A stretch of 23,351 nt of DNA from JANMDR01 sp031376425 (GTDB lineage: Bacteria; Pseudomonadota; Gammaproteobacteria; Burkholderiales; Usitatibacteraceae): the NCBI GenBank assembly GCA_031376425.1, contig JANMDR010000003.1, positions 1-23,351 of the forward strand, read 5' to 3'. Below, piece after piece: positions 15,658 through 23,351 of this stretch. Within the stretch, counting starts at the first letter, position 1; each line of letters starts with the position of its first letter. A model generated the notes under the pieces. That model was not told the origin of the DNA, did not search any database, and saw only the letters and a program-made list of their open reading frames with translations. Both the position numbers and the translations under genes were made by a program.

Positions 15658-16892
15658 ACAAACCCCGCGAAAATAAGAACATTATCGTAGCCTTAGATAT
15701 TGGCACTTCAAAAATTGCCGCTATCGTGGCTGAAATAAAAGCAGACGGCGCACTCGAAGTGATCGGCATGGGCTCGCAGCCATCGCGCGGTCTGAAAAAA
15801 GGCGTGGTCGTCAATATCGATTCTACGGTGAGCGGCATTCAACGTGCGCTTGAAGAAGCAGAATCAATGGCGGACGTAAAAATCCGCGATGTGATTACGG
15901 GTATTGCCGGATCGCACATCAAAAGTTTTAATTCACATGGCATGGTCGCCATTAAGGACAAAGAAGCTTCACAAGCGGATGTGGATCGTGTAATTGAAAC
16001 TGCGCAGGCCGTAAATATTCCAATGGATCAGCAAGTGCTGCACGTGCTTACCCAAGAATTTATGATCGATGGGCAAGAAGATGTGCGCGAGCCTGTTGGT
16101 ATGAGCGGTGTACGCTTGGAAGTAAAAGTGCATATCGTCACTGGTGCTGTTTCTGCTGCGCAAAACATTATGAAGTGCGTGCGCCGCTGTGGCTTAGAGG
16201 TACGTGATTTAGTGCTGCAGCCATTAGCCTCCGCTATGGCGGTGTTATCAAAAGATGAAAAAGACTTGGGCGTGTGTCTGGTTGATATTGGCGGCGGCAC
16301 CACAGATATTGCGATATTTACCGGCGGTGCGATTCGTCATACCGCAGTGATTCCGGTGGCGGGTGACCAAATAACCAATGATATTGCGATGGCGCTACGC
16401 ACACCTACCAAAGATGCTGAAGATTTAAAAATTGCCCATGGTTGCGCCCTGCAAGCGCTGGCGAGTGCTAATGATGTAATCGAAGTGCCGGGTGTGGGCG
16501 AGCGCGAACCGCGCCAACTCTCTCGTAAAACACTAGCAGAAGTCATCGAACCGCGAGTTGAAGAATTATTTACGCTCATTCAGCGCGAGCTACGGCAAAG
16601 TGGTTTTGAAGAATTACTTTCCAGCGGAATCGTGCTCACCGGCGGTAGTGCAGCAATGCAAGGCATGGTGCAGCTAGGCGAAGAAGTATTCCACATGCCA
16701 GTACGCCTTGGCCTACCTATGTATACAGGTGGACTATCGGAAGTCGTACGCGCACCGCGCTATTCAACTGCAGTAGGGCTGCTCATTTCAGAAATGGAAC
16801 AGCGTAAGCGCAATGAGCATAGCCGCTTAGCACCTACAAATATTAAAGGTGTGATGGAAAGAATGGCTACATGGTTTAAAGGAAATTTTTAA
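15654..16892 (+). CDS. ftsA: Cell division protein FtsA
   Basis: 412 residues, actin-like ATPase fold. Signatures are VALDIGTSKIAAIVAEI (phosphate 1), the 1C domain region RDVITGIAGSHIKSFNSHG, VCLVDIGGGTTDIAIFTGGA (phosphate 2) and GIVLTGGSAAMQGM (adenosine). The C-terminus ends MERMATWFKGNF, the amphipathic helix that binds the membrane. FtsA tethers FtsZ filaments and recruits later divisome proteins. The start overlaps the ftsQ stop (ATGA). An 82-nt gap follows before ftsZ. Confidence 0.97.
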   Translation: MNKPRENKNIIVALDIGTSKIAAIVAEIKADGALEVIGMGSQPSRGLKKGVVVNIDSTVSGIQRALEEAESMADVKIRDVITGIAGSHIKSFNSHGMVAIKDKEASQADVDRVIETAQAVNIPMDQQVLHVLTQEFMIDGQEDVREPVGMSGVRLEVKVHIVTGAVSAAQNIMKCVRRCGLEVRDLVLQPLASAMAVLSKDEKDLGVCLVDIGGGTTDIAIFTGGAIRHTAVIPVAGDQITNDIAMALRTPTKDAEDLKIAHGCALQALASANDVIEVPGVGEREPRQLSRKTLAEVIEPRVEELFTLIQRELRQSGFEELLSSGIVLTGGSAAMQGMVQLGEEVFHMPVRLGLPMYTGGLSEVVRAPRYSTAVGLLISEMEQRKRNEHSRLAPTNIKGVMERMATWFKGNF

Positions 16893-16974
16893 GAGTTTAG
16901 TTTTGGAAATAAAGGGAAGTAATTTTTGTATTTAAGAGTAGTCAAGTTTTAACTAACAGCAGAGGAGCAACATC

Positions 16975-18222
16975 ATGATTGAAGTTCTAGAGACTGAAGA
17001 TCCGGTAGCGTGTATCAAGGTAATTGGGGTAGGTGGCTGCGGTGGTAATGCCGTTGACCATATGATTCGTAATGGCGTTGAAGGTGTAGAGTTTATTTGC
17101 GCCAATACCGATTCACAAGCGCTGAAACGTAATCTCGCTAAAACCATATTGCAGCTTGGCACCACAGTCACACGTGGTCTAGGTGCGGGAGCCAAGCCAG
17201 AAGTTGGCCGCCAAGCAGCGCTGGAAGATCGCGACAGCATCGTTGATCTTATCAGTGGTGCCGATATGCTTTTCATCACGGCAGGCATGGGTGGCGGTAC
17301 AGGCACTGGTGCTGCACCCGTTGTGGCTGAAATTGCCCGTGAAATGGGTATCTTGACCGTAGCGGTGGTTACCAAGCCGTTTGAGTTCGAAGGTAAACGT
17401 AAAAAACTAGCCGAACTCGGTATTGAAGAATTAAAGAAACATGTTGATTCTTTAATCATCATTCCAAACAATCGTCTGCTGCAAGTATTGGGTGACGACG
17501 CTGGTTTTGAAGATGCCTTCCGCGCCAGTAATGATGTGCTAAATGGTGCCGTTGCCGGTATTGCAGAAGTGATCAACTGTCCAGGTATTGTTAACGTTGA
17601 TTTTGCTGACGTAAAAACAGTGATGAGCGAAAACGGTGTAGCCATGATGGGCTCGGCTATGGCGTCTGGCCCTGATCGCGCACAAAAAGCGGCGGAAGCA
17701 GCTATCGCTAGCCCTTTACTGGAAGATGTAAGCCTAAAAGGTGCGCGTGGCGTATTGGTAAATATTACGGCAAGTAGTTCTCTAAAGCTAAAAGAAGTCA
17801 ATGAAGTGATGACGACGATCCGTAGTTTTTCAGCCGAAGAAGCTACCGTTATTTTTGGTAGCGTAATTGACGAAGCTATTGGCGATCAACTCCGCGTTAC
17901 CGTGGTGGCAACAGGCTTGGGCGATATTGTTTCCAAGAAACAGCCACAAATTGTTTACAGCGATTCACGTCGTACCGGTACCGATGATGCATTTGGTCAT
18001 CAGTCAACCAGTTCCCAAGCAGCAGCTGCATCGGGTAATACGGCAATGGCTGGTGGTGCTAGTGTTGGCATGGCAAGTAGCCCTGCTGGCGCTATTAACT
18101 ATGCTGATTTTGACCAGCCAACAGTGACGCGCAATCGTCGCCAAGTAAGCACGGCAGTGATGAGCAAAACAAATATGGATGATCTAGATATACCTGCGTT
18201 TTTGCGTAAGCAAGCAGATTAG
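16975..18222 (+). CDS. ftsZ: Cell division GTPase FtsZ
   Basis: 415 residues. GTP site: GVGGCGGNAVDHM, ANTDSQAL and the tubulin signature MGGGTGTGAAP (105-115). The T7 catalytic loop is NVDFADVKTVM (207-217, with D209 and D212). A variable Ser/Ala-rich linker (about 320-395) leads to the conserved tail DDLDIPAFLRKQAD that binds FtsA. FtsZ polymerises into the Z ring. The start has a strong ribosome site, AGAGGAG at 16961-16967. The 82-nt leader after ftsA is AT-rich and may hold its own promoter, but no convincing -35/-10 pair was seen. A hairpin follows the stop codon. Confidence 0.98.
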   Translation: MIEVLETEDPVACIKVIGVGGCGGNAVDHMIRNGVEGVEFICANTDSQALKRNLAKTILQLGTTVTRGLGAGAKPEVGRQAALEDRDSIVDLISGADMLFITAGMGGGTGTGAAPVVAEIAREMGILTVAVVTKPFEFEGKRKKLAELGIEELKKHVDSLIIIPNNRLLQVLGDDAGFEDAFRASNDVLNGAVAGIAEVINCPGIVNVDFADVKTVMSENGVAMMGSAMASGPDRAQKAAEAAIASPLLEDVSLKGARGVLVNITASSSLKLKEVNEVMTTIRSFSAEEATVIFGSVIDEAIGDQLRVTVVATGLGDIVSKKQPQIVYSDSRRTGTDDAFGHQSTSSQAAAASGNTAMAGGASVGMASSPAGAINYADFDQPTVTRNRRQVSTAVMSKTNMDDLDIPAFLRKQAD

Positions 18223-18245
18223 TTTTTTGTAGCTCATACAATTAG

Positions 18246-18296
18246 CCCTGCCGCGCGAACCTCTGCCGTGCGGTTGGGTTAGTTGTCTGCTTTTTT
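18246..18296 (+). terminator. Terminator-like hairpin after ftsZ
   Basis: Stem CCGCGCG (18251-18257) pairs with CGTGCGG (18267-18273) around a 9-nt loop. It extends outward through one mismatch to CCC/GGG (18246-18248 and 18276-18278). A T6 run follows at 18291-18296, about 12 nt after the stem. This probably ends the dcw transcript; the displaced T run makes efficiency uncertain. Confidence 0.5.
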
Positions 18297-18308
18297 GACC
18301 TGTATGCC

Positions 18309-19472
18309 ATGATTAAAAACTTAAACTTGCAATCAAAGCTGCCGCATGTTGGCACTACTATATTCACAGTAATGTCGGCTTTAGCGGCAAAACATGACGC
18401 GGTAAATTTAGGTCAAGGGTTCCCCGATTTCAATTGTGATCCCAAGCTGCTTAGCCATATGCATGATGCAATGGCGGCGGGGCATAATCAATATCCACCG
18501 ATGACCGGTGTGAGCCAATTGCGCGAAGCTGTAGCCACAAAAATAGCGAGTCTTTACGGCGCTAAATATGATGCAGTTACTGAAGTAACAATTACCGCAG
18601 GTGCCACTCAAGCGCTGCAAACAGCACTCACAGCCATCGTGCATCCGGGTGATGAAGTCATTATTTTTGAGCCTGTATACGATAGCTATGATCCCGTTAT
18701 TCGTCTGTGTGGTGGCATGCCAATTTATGCGCGTTTGCACTACCCAGATTACCGCCCAAACTTTGCTGAGCTCGCTGCCCTAATAACACCGCGCACCCGC
18801 GCCATCATGATTAATTCGCCGCATAATCCGACCGCCACGGTCTGGACGGCCGCAGAAATGCAAGCGCTAGAAGCGCTGTTAGCGCCCACAAATATTATTT
18901 TGATTAGCGATGAGGTTTACGAACACATGGTGTTCGACAATGTCCGTCATGAAAGTGTAGCCCGCTATCCACGGCTTGCTGAGCGCGCATTTATTGTTTC
19001 TTCATTTGGTAAAACCTACCATGTTACTGGCTGGAAAGTGGCGTATTGCGTGGCACCACAGGGGTTAATGGCGGAATTTAGGAAAGTCCATCAATTCGTC
19101 GTGTTTACTGTACATACTCCTTCGCAATATGCCCTAGCTGCTTACATGCAACAAGAGTCGCATTTGCAATTAAGTGCTTTTTATCAAGCTAAGCGCGATT
19201 ATTTTTTAGCACAAGTGCAGCATAGCGATGGTGATAAACTGCGTTGGCACGCAAGCGCTGGTAGTTACTTCGTAAGCGCTAGTTTTGGTCATGAGAGTAA
19301 TTTATCCGCATCAGAATTTGCACAAAAATTAGTACGTGATGTAGGCGTGGCTTGTATTCCGACTTCCGCGTTTTATCATGATGGACATGATGATAAAGTC
19401 GTTCGTTTTTGCTTTGCCAAGAAAGAAGAAACCCTTGCTCGTGCGGCCACATTGTTGTCGGCAATAGCGTAG
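18309..19472 (+). CDS. PLP-dependent aminotransferase, methionine transaminase (YbdL/MtnE-like)
   Basis: 387 residues, fold type I, class I/II aminotransferase. Key elements: NLGQGFPDF (33-41), ITAGATQALQTAL, NSPHNPTA with N173, ISDEVYEHMVFD with D201, the PLP lysine K235 in SSFGKTYHVTGWK, and the C-terminal Arg366 in VVRFCFAKKEETL. FGKTYHVTGWKVAYCVAP and FCFAKKEETL resemble E. coli YbdL and related methionine or kynurenine/glutamine transaminases. The likely reaction is methionine or an aromatic amino acid plus 2-oxo acid. It starts 13 nt after the T run of the ftsZ terminator; an ATG at 18304 in another frame overlaps it. Substrate is inferred. Confidence 0.9.
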   Translation: MIKNLNLQSKLPHVGTTIFTVMSALAAKHDAVNLGQGFPDFNCDPKLLSHMHDAMAAGHNQYPPMTGVSQLREAVATKIASLYGAKYDAVTEVTITAGATQALQTALTAIVHPGDEVIIFEPVYDSYDPVIRLCGGMPIYARLHYPDYRPNFAELAALITPRTRAIMINSPHNPTATVWTAAEMQALEALLAPTNIILISDEVYEHMVFDNVRHESVARYPRLAERAFIVSSFGKTYHVTGWKVAYCVAPQGLMAEFRKVHQFVVFTVHTPSQYALAAYMQQESHLQLSAFYQAKRDYFLAQVQHSDGDKLRWHASAGSYFVSASFGHESNLSASEFAQKLVRDVGVACIPTSAFYHDGHDDKVVRFCFAKKEETLARAATLLSAIA

Positions 19473-19502
19473 TGAACTCGGGTTTTAAATTAGAAAGACC
19501 AA

Positions 19503-20339
19503 ATGCTTAAACTATCACTCACCTCATTATTCTTGCTTTTTTTAGCGCTTTCATCCGTTGGTGCCGCCTATGCAGCTCCCTCCTATGCGGCTCCGCCCAA
19601 GACTTATGTATTTCTTGAGGACTTCACTTCTACAGAGTTACGTGATGCGATCAGTGCAGGTAAAACGACGATCATTATTCCCATCGGCGGCACTGAGCAA
19701 AATGGCCCACACATGGCTCTGGGCAAACACAATATACGTGGCAAAGTGTTGGCAGAAAAAATTGCGCTACAGCTGGGTAATGCGGTAATTGCACCGATGT
19801 TAGCCTATGTGCCTGAAGGTAATTTATCCCCCCCTACTTCGCATATGCGTTGGACTGGCACTATCACGGTTGCGGATTCCGCCTTTAAAGGTATTTTGGA
19901 AGGTGCCGCACAGAGTTTCAAAGTCCATGGCTTCACCGATATTGTTTTTATTGGCGAGCATGGCGGTTATCAAACGCTGGTAAAAGAGCTTGCTGTAAAA
20001 TTGAACGCGGCTTGGAAAAAAGATGGGAAAGCGCGTGCCCATTTCATTGCAGAATATTATCGCGCCACCCAAACCGCCTATGTGCAGGCGTTAAAAGCCA
20101 ATGGCATTGCTGATAAGCAAATTGGCATGCACGCAGGTGCAGCCGATACGTCGCTCATGTTAGCGACAGATGAGTCACTGGTGCGCCGTGATCGCTTTGC
20201 ACAGGCAGTAAAAGAAGGTGCGGCTGGGGGGGTTACTGGTGATCCAACGCCCTCCACCGCAGCACTAGGTCAGCTCGGCGTACAAATTATTGTGGAACAA
20301 ACAGTAAAGGCAATACGAACGGCCATCGCTGCGCGATAA
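19503..20339 (+). CDS. Secreted creatininase-family protein with altered metal-site motif
   Basis: 278 residues. A signal peptide (1-24, hydrophobic SLFLLFLALSSVGAAYA) is followed by a short AP-rich repeat. The body is creatininase-like: TTIIIPIGGTEQNGPHMALG then KHN (55-77), RWTGTITVADSAF, DIVFIGEHGGYQTLVKELA and MHAGAADTSLML (209-220). Classical members have E-x-H-G-P-H...T-D with His and Asp as metal ligands. Here these positions are N67 and H76, while E65 and H70 remain. I recall a subgroup with this GGTEQNGPH...GKHN form. The product should be periplasmic, unlike cytosolic creatininase; substrate unknown. It may be co-transcribed with the aminotransferase 30 nt upstream and the YVTN gene downstream. 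Confidence 0.85.
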   Translation: MLKLSLTSLFLLFLALSSVGAAYAAPSYAAPPKTYVFLEDFTSTELRDAISAGKTTIIIPIGGTEQNGPHMALGKHNIRGKVLAEKIALQLGNAVIAPMLAYVPEGNLSPPTSHMRWTGTITVADSAFKGILEGAAQSFKVHGFTDIVFIGEHGGYQTLVKELAVKLNAAWKKDGKARAHFIAEYYRATQTAYVQALKANGIADKQIGMHAGAADTSLMLATDESLVRRDRFAQAVKEGAAGGVTGDPTPSTAALGQLGVQIIVEQTVKAIRTAIAAR

Positions 20340-20411
20340 TAGCGATAGATAATCACTTTTCTGCCACATTTAGGATTTAGAATTTTTGTAGTTAACACCA
20401 AAAGGTAATAT

Positions 20412-21710
20412 ATGAAGATCAAATTTAAGTCGCAAACATTACTGGCGCTCGCCACACTTAGTTTAGGAGGCCAAGCATTGGCCCAGCCCGCTACTGCCTC
20501 ACAAGCTAAAGTGGTTGCTGCGCCCGCATCCGCTATCACGATGGCCTTCCCCGGCACGCCGCAGGTAAACGATGCTAAAAACCTATATGGCGATACCACT
20601 GCAAAGAGCATGAGTGCGGCCGTCGCCGGTGCATTACCACGGGTTTATGTGCCGAATCGCGGCGAAAATACGGTGTCGGTCATTGACCCCGCAACCTTAA
20701 AGGTGCTTAACACTTTTAAGGTTGGTATTCACCCCCAACACGTCGTGCCCTCATGGGATATGCGTACTTTGTGGGTAGCCAATAATGCCGAAGGCCGCAC
20801 CGATGGTAGCCTAACGCCCATTGATCCTAAAACCAGCAAGCCTGGTGCTTCAATTCCAGTGGATGATCCCTACAATATGTATTGGACACCAGATGGTAAG
20901 TTCGCCATTATCGTGGCTGAGGCTTATAAGCGCCTCGATTTTCGTGATCCGGTCACCATGAAAATGGCATACACGATTCCCACTCCAAAGTGCGCGGGTA
21001 TTAACCACGCGGATTTCTCAATTGATGGCCGCTTCGCATTTTTTACTTGCGAATTTAATGGTTCCGTTACCAAAATTGATTTGGTAGAACGTAAAGTGCT
21101 CGCCACCATAAAGTTAAGCCAATACTTTAACCGGCCCGATGCACTCGCCGCTATTGCTACTCCGGGCAAAAAACCGCGTTACATCGCTGATCCTAAAGGC
21201 AGCGGTGAAATTTGCACTACGCCTGGTATGCCGCAAGACATTCGCGCTTCACCCGATGGCAGCACTTATTATGTGGCCGATATGATGGCTGACGGCGTGC
21301 ATGTGGTGGATGGTGCAACTTTCAAGCAAATTGGCTTCGTGCCCACAGGTGTAGGCGCGCACGGGCTATATCCGAGTCGCGATGGTAAGAAACTTTATGT
21401 CGCTAATCGCGGCAGTAATGTAATTCGCGGTAAGCCGGGTGGTAAAGGCAGCGTATCAGTTATTGATTTTGCGAGCGGTAAAGTAGTTGATAATTGGCCA
21501 ATCGCCGGTGGCGGTAGCCCTGATATGGGTAATGTTAGCGCTGACGGTAAATACCTATGGCTTTCAGGCCGTTACGATCATGTGGTTTATCGTTTTGAAA
21601 CGACCACTGGAAAAGTAGATATCGTAAAAGTGGGTAAAGAACCGCACGGTTTAACGGTATGGCCGCAGCCCGGTCGTTATTCATTGGGTCACACTGGCAA
21701 CATGCGGTAG
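20412..21710 (+). CDS. Secreted YVTN-type beta-propeller protein
   Basis: 432 residues. Signal peptide 1-25 (TLLALATLSLGGQALA, cleavage near QALA-QP). From about residue 75 the protein is a propeller built of YVTN/YncE-like blades: VYVPNRGENTVSVIDPATLK, LWVANNAEGRTDGSLTPIDP, DGRFAFFTCEFNGSVTKID, YYVADMMADGVHVVDG, LYVANRGSNVIRGKPG and GSVSVIDFASGKVVD. The end KEPHGLTVWPQPGRYSLGH is typical of YncE-family propellers. The protein is periplasmic and likely a binding or scaffold protein; no heme or catalytic motif was seen. It lies 72 nt after the creatininase-like gene in the same direction and has AAAGG before the ATG. Confidence 0.88.
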   Translation: MKIKFKSQTLLALATLSLGGQALAQPATASQAKVVAAPASAITMAFPGTPQVNDAKNLYGDTTAKSMSAAVAGALPRVYVPNRGENTVSVIDPATLKVLNTFKVGIHPQHVVPSWDMRTLWVANNAEGRTDGSLTPIDPKTSKPGASIPVDDPYNMYWTPDGKFAIIVAEAYKRLDFRDPVTMKMAYTIPTPKCAGINHADFSIDGRFAFFTCEFNGSVTKIDLVERKVLATIKLSQYFNRPDALAAIATPGKKPRYIADPKGSGEICTTPGMPQDIRASPDGSTYYVADMMADGVHVVDGATFKQIGFVPTGVGAHGLYPSRDGKKLYVANRGSNVIRGKPGGKGSVSVIDFASGKVVDNWPIAGGGSPDMGNVSADGKYLWLSGRYDHVVYRFETTTGKVDIVKVGKEPHGLTVWPQPGRYSLGHTGNMR

Positions 21711-21729
21711 CGACTAAATTGATATATAG

Positions 21730-21777
21730 GTTTGAGGTGCCCTACTAGCGGGTGCGTTATTTGTGGGCACCTTAAAC
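21730..21777. terminator. Long inverted repeat between propeller and monooxygenase genes
   Basis: GTTTGAGGTGCCC (21730-21742) pairs with GGGCACCTTAAAC (21765-21777): 13 bp with one G-U pair and a 22-nt loop. No T tract follows on either strand, so it is not a classical intrinsic terminator. It may stabilise mRNA ends, help Rho-type termination or be a protein site. Confidence 0.4.
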
Positions 21778-21826
21778 TAGTAAGCCAGCAAGCTGAAATA
21801 GTGCCATTACCAATAAGAAAAAGATA

Positions 21827-23008
21827 ATGCGCAAGCAAAACATCGCCGTCGTGGGTGCAGGATTTGCGGGGCTCGCTAGCGCCATTATGTTGGCGCGTGA
21901 TGGTCATCGTGTTACCGTGCTTGAAAAGTTTGCTGAGCCAGCGTCAATCGGTGCAGGCGTGTTGATTCAGCCCACAGGTTTGGCAGCAATGCGGGCACTG
22001 GGCATCGAAGCTGAAGTATTGCGCCAAGGTGCCAAAATTGATTGGCTTTACGGCGTTACACCTAAGCAAAAACCGGTTATCGACATTCACTACCAATCAT
22101 GGCGTCCTCAGGCTTATGGTGTTGGTCTGCATCGTGGCGTGTTGTTTCAGGCGCTCTGGAATCGCGCGCAAGCAGCAGGTGTTGAAATCTGCACTGGGCG
22201 GGAAATTACCGATCTTGCCGCATTGTTGCCGCAATATGATGCCACCATCATTGCCGATGGTGCCCATTCACTTTTGCGCCAGCAAACCGGCCTGCGTGCG
22301 CACCACCGCGACTATCCGTGGGGGGCGATGTGGGCGGTACTTCCGGATATTGATGACCACTACAGCAAACAAAACGCGCTACTGCAATGGTACGATTGCG
22401 CCCACAAAATGATGGGCATCATGCCTACGGGGCAAATCCCCAATACCAGCACAAAAGTAGTGAGCCTATTTTGGAGTTTGCATAGTAATCAGCTGTCAGC
22501 ATGGCGCAGCAATGGTCTGGAAGCGTGGAAGGCGCAAGTACTGCAGTTAAACCCAAATTGCGTAGCTCTACTCGCGCAAATCACCGATGCTGCACAACTC
22601 ACATGGGCGCATTACGCCGATGTGGTTATGCCTCAATACCACACCCACAATTGCGTGGTGATTGGTGATGCCGCACACGCCACCAGTCCACAATTAGGGC
22701 AGGGCACCAACATGGCGCTGCTTGATGCAGTCACTTTAGCCAGCGTCATCAGGAAATATAACAGTATTGCTGAGGCATTGGCGCAATACACCCGTCTGCG
22801 TAAGCCGCATCTGCACTATTACGGTGCTGCCAGCCGCTTATTAACGCCGCTGTTTCAAAGCGAGCAAACGATATTGCCGTGGCTACGCGATAAATTATTA
22901 CCCGTCACCGCTAAATGGCCGATCATTGAAAGTGCGCATTTGCAAACCTTGGTTGGCGTACGTGGTGGCTGGCTACGCGGGGAAGCCCAGCGCTGGTTGG
23001 CACCATGA
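21827..23008 (+). CDS. FAD-dependent monooxygenase (p-hydroxybenzoate hydroxylase fold)
   Basis: 393 residues. The N-terminal FAD-binding Rossmann motif is IAVVGAGFAGLASAIMLARD (G10-x-G12-x-x-G15) with E33 ending strand 2. The DG motif is ATIIADGAHSLLR (144-145). The second FAD motif is CVVIGDAAHATSPQLGQGTN (GD at 280-281). This order defines group A flavoprotein hydroxylases such as salicylate or 6-hydroxynicotinate 3-monooxygenase, which use NAD(P)H and O2. The substrate cannot be read from sequence; non-aromatic substrates are also known in the family. It is cytosolic. It lies 116 nt after the propeller gene with a hairpin between, so it may have its own transcript. Confidence 0.88.
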   Translation: MRKQNIAVVGAGFAGLASAIMLARDGHRVTVLEKFAEPASIGAGVLIQPTGLAAMRALGIEAEVLRQGAKIDWLYGVTPKQKPVIDIHYQSWRPQAYGVGLHRGVLFQALWNRAQAAGVEICTGREITDLAALLPQYDATIIADGAHSLLRQQTGLRAHHRDYPWGAMWAVLPDIDDHYSKQNALLQWYDCAHKMMGIMPTGQIPNTSTKVVSLFWSLHSNQLSAWRSNGLEAWKAQVLQLNPNCVALLAQITDAAQLTWAHYADVVMPQYHTHNCVVIGDAAHATSPQLGQGTNMALLDAVTLASVIRKYNSIAEALAQYTRLRKPHLHYYGAASRLLTPLFQSEQTILPWLRDKLLPVTAKWPIIESAHLQTLVGVRGGWLRGEAQRWLAP

Positions 23009-23034
23009 TGCTTTGAGCCATGATGTTTTAAGCG
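23005..23034 (+). repeat. Two-copy 15-bp tandem repeat at the monooxygenase 3' end
   Basis: ATGATGCTTTGAGCC (23005-23019) is followed directly by ATGATGTTTTAAGCG (23020-23034), with 3 mismatches. The first copy contains the monooxygenase stop codon. Confidence 0.6.
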
Positions 23035-23039
23035 GCATG

Positions 23040-23207
23040 CTAGCAGCCTGTCGGAGCGTAGCTTTATCGGTTTAAAACTCGCCTGCGCGACCCATATTTC
23101 ACCCATTTTTGAGTCAATATGCTCGATATTGACGTAAAAAATGGGCAAAATCTGGCTCGGCGCAGCCAAATTTTAATTCCGATAGCCACGCTCCGACAGG
23201 CTGCTAG
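23040..23207. mobile_element. MITE-like 168-bp palindromic element
   Basis: The ends CTAGCAGCCTGTCGGAGCGT (23040-23059) and the matching inverse ending at 23207 (ACGCTCCGACAGGCTGCTAG) are exact inverted repeats of 20 bp. Pairing continues inward almost the whole length: ATCGG/CCGAT, CTGCGC/GCGCAG, then CCCATTTTTGAGTCAATAT against ATATTGACGTAAAAAATGGG around a 5-nt centre. The RNA or single strand would fold into one long hairpin. There is no room for a transposase. Both ends carry CTAG, which could be part of the repeat or a target duplication. I recall AGCAGCCTGTCGGA ends from elements in other betaproteobacteria, but no search was run. Confidence 0.65.
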
Positions 23208-23351
23208 GACAAGACCTCTGCACAACCACATAAAACCCGATGAATTTGAGCGCTAGCGCAGCGTTGAAGAATTTCTAAGTTGATTGAGCGAAATCAATGT
23301 ACTTTTCGCAGTTAAATCACGCGCCTTTGCGCTTGTTAGTCGTTATTTTCT
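23208..23351. other. Possible end of an IS element leaving the window
   Basis: Directly after the palindrome, AAGACCTCTGCACAACC (from about 23211) resembles terminal repeats of IS5-family elements. No transposase frame is recognisable in the remaining 140 bp; on the minus strand only a short open stretch ends in a stop. The resemblance is from memory and is weak. Confidence 0.2.

Noticed and set aside
16893..16974. A dedicated ftsZ promoter in the 82-nt gap after ftsA
   Set aside because: TTGGAA at 16903 with an 18-bp spacing to TGTATT is too poor a match to report; only the ribosome site AGAGGAG is convincing.
16953..17801. Long open frame on the minus strand opposite ftsZ
   Set aside because: It is exactly antisense to the highly conserved ftsZ and its translation is Ser/Pro/Ala-rich low-complexity with no family resemblance; it is a shadow of ftsZ codon bias.
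20412..21710. Cytochrome d1-heme or nitrite-reductase propeller
   Set aside because: No CxxCH motif or d1-heme ligation pattern was seen; a plain YVTN propeller explains the sequence.
1..23351. CRISPR arrays, tRNA or rRNA genes
   Set aside because: No regularly spaced direct repeats, no tRNA-like TTCRANYC-containing cloverleaf and no rRNA-like sequence were noticed by eye in the intergenic stretches.

Overview
The window reads as a chromosomal segment of a betaproteobacterium of moderate GC. The FtsZ N-terminus (VIGVGGCGGNAVDHMI), the FtsZ tail DIPAFLRKQ and the order mraZ-rsmH-ftsL-ftsI-...-ftsQ-ftsA-ftsZ fit Burkholderiales/Nitrosomonadales-type bacteria. This assignment rests on remembered family patterns, not on a search. 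No rRNA, tRNA, CRISPR array or complete insertion sequence was seen.

Left flank (1-3408), accessory in character: a truncated secreted metallo-beta-lactamase-fold protein on the minus strand is divergent from a LysR-type regulator, with clear dyads between them. Next come a short remnant of a glyoxalase/VOC protein with an integron attC-like end, an unrecognised 343-residue protein, and a DUF1330 lipoprotein behind a near-consensus sigma70 promoter.

Centre (about 3851-18296): a division and cell wall (dcw) cluster, all on the plus strand. A strong promoter (TTGACT-16-TGCTATAGT) with two MraZ-type GGTAG repeats precedes mraZ, rsmH, ftsL, ftsI, murF, mraY, an unknown 111-residue ORF, ftsW, murG, murB, ddl, ftsQ, ftsA and ftsZ. 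Many junctions are 4-nt ATGA overlaps, so the block is probably translated in a coupled way. A hairpin follows ftsZ. The striking point is what is absent: murE (expected between ftsI and murF), murD (between mraY and ftsW) and murC (between murG and murB) are all missing, while murF is kept. Two of those junctions are seamless and the murD slot holds the unknown ORF. MurG also has an unusual HEQN-loop sequence. The cluster makes the lipid-linked peptidoglycan precursor (MurB, Ddl, MurF, MraY, MurG), polymerises and crosslinks septal wall (FtsW, FtsI) and builds the divisome (FtsL, FtsQ, FtsA, FtsZ).

Right flank (18309-23351): a methionine-type PLP aminotransferase, a secreted creatininase-family protein with altered metal-site residues, a secreted YVTN beta-propeller protein and an FAD-dependent aromatic-ring-type monooxygenase. 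The window ends with a 168-bp near-perfect palindrome that looks like a MITE, followed by sequence resembling the end of an IS element running out of the window.
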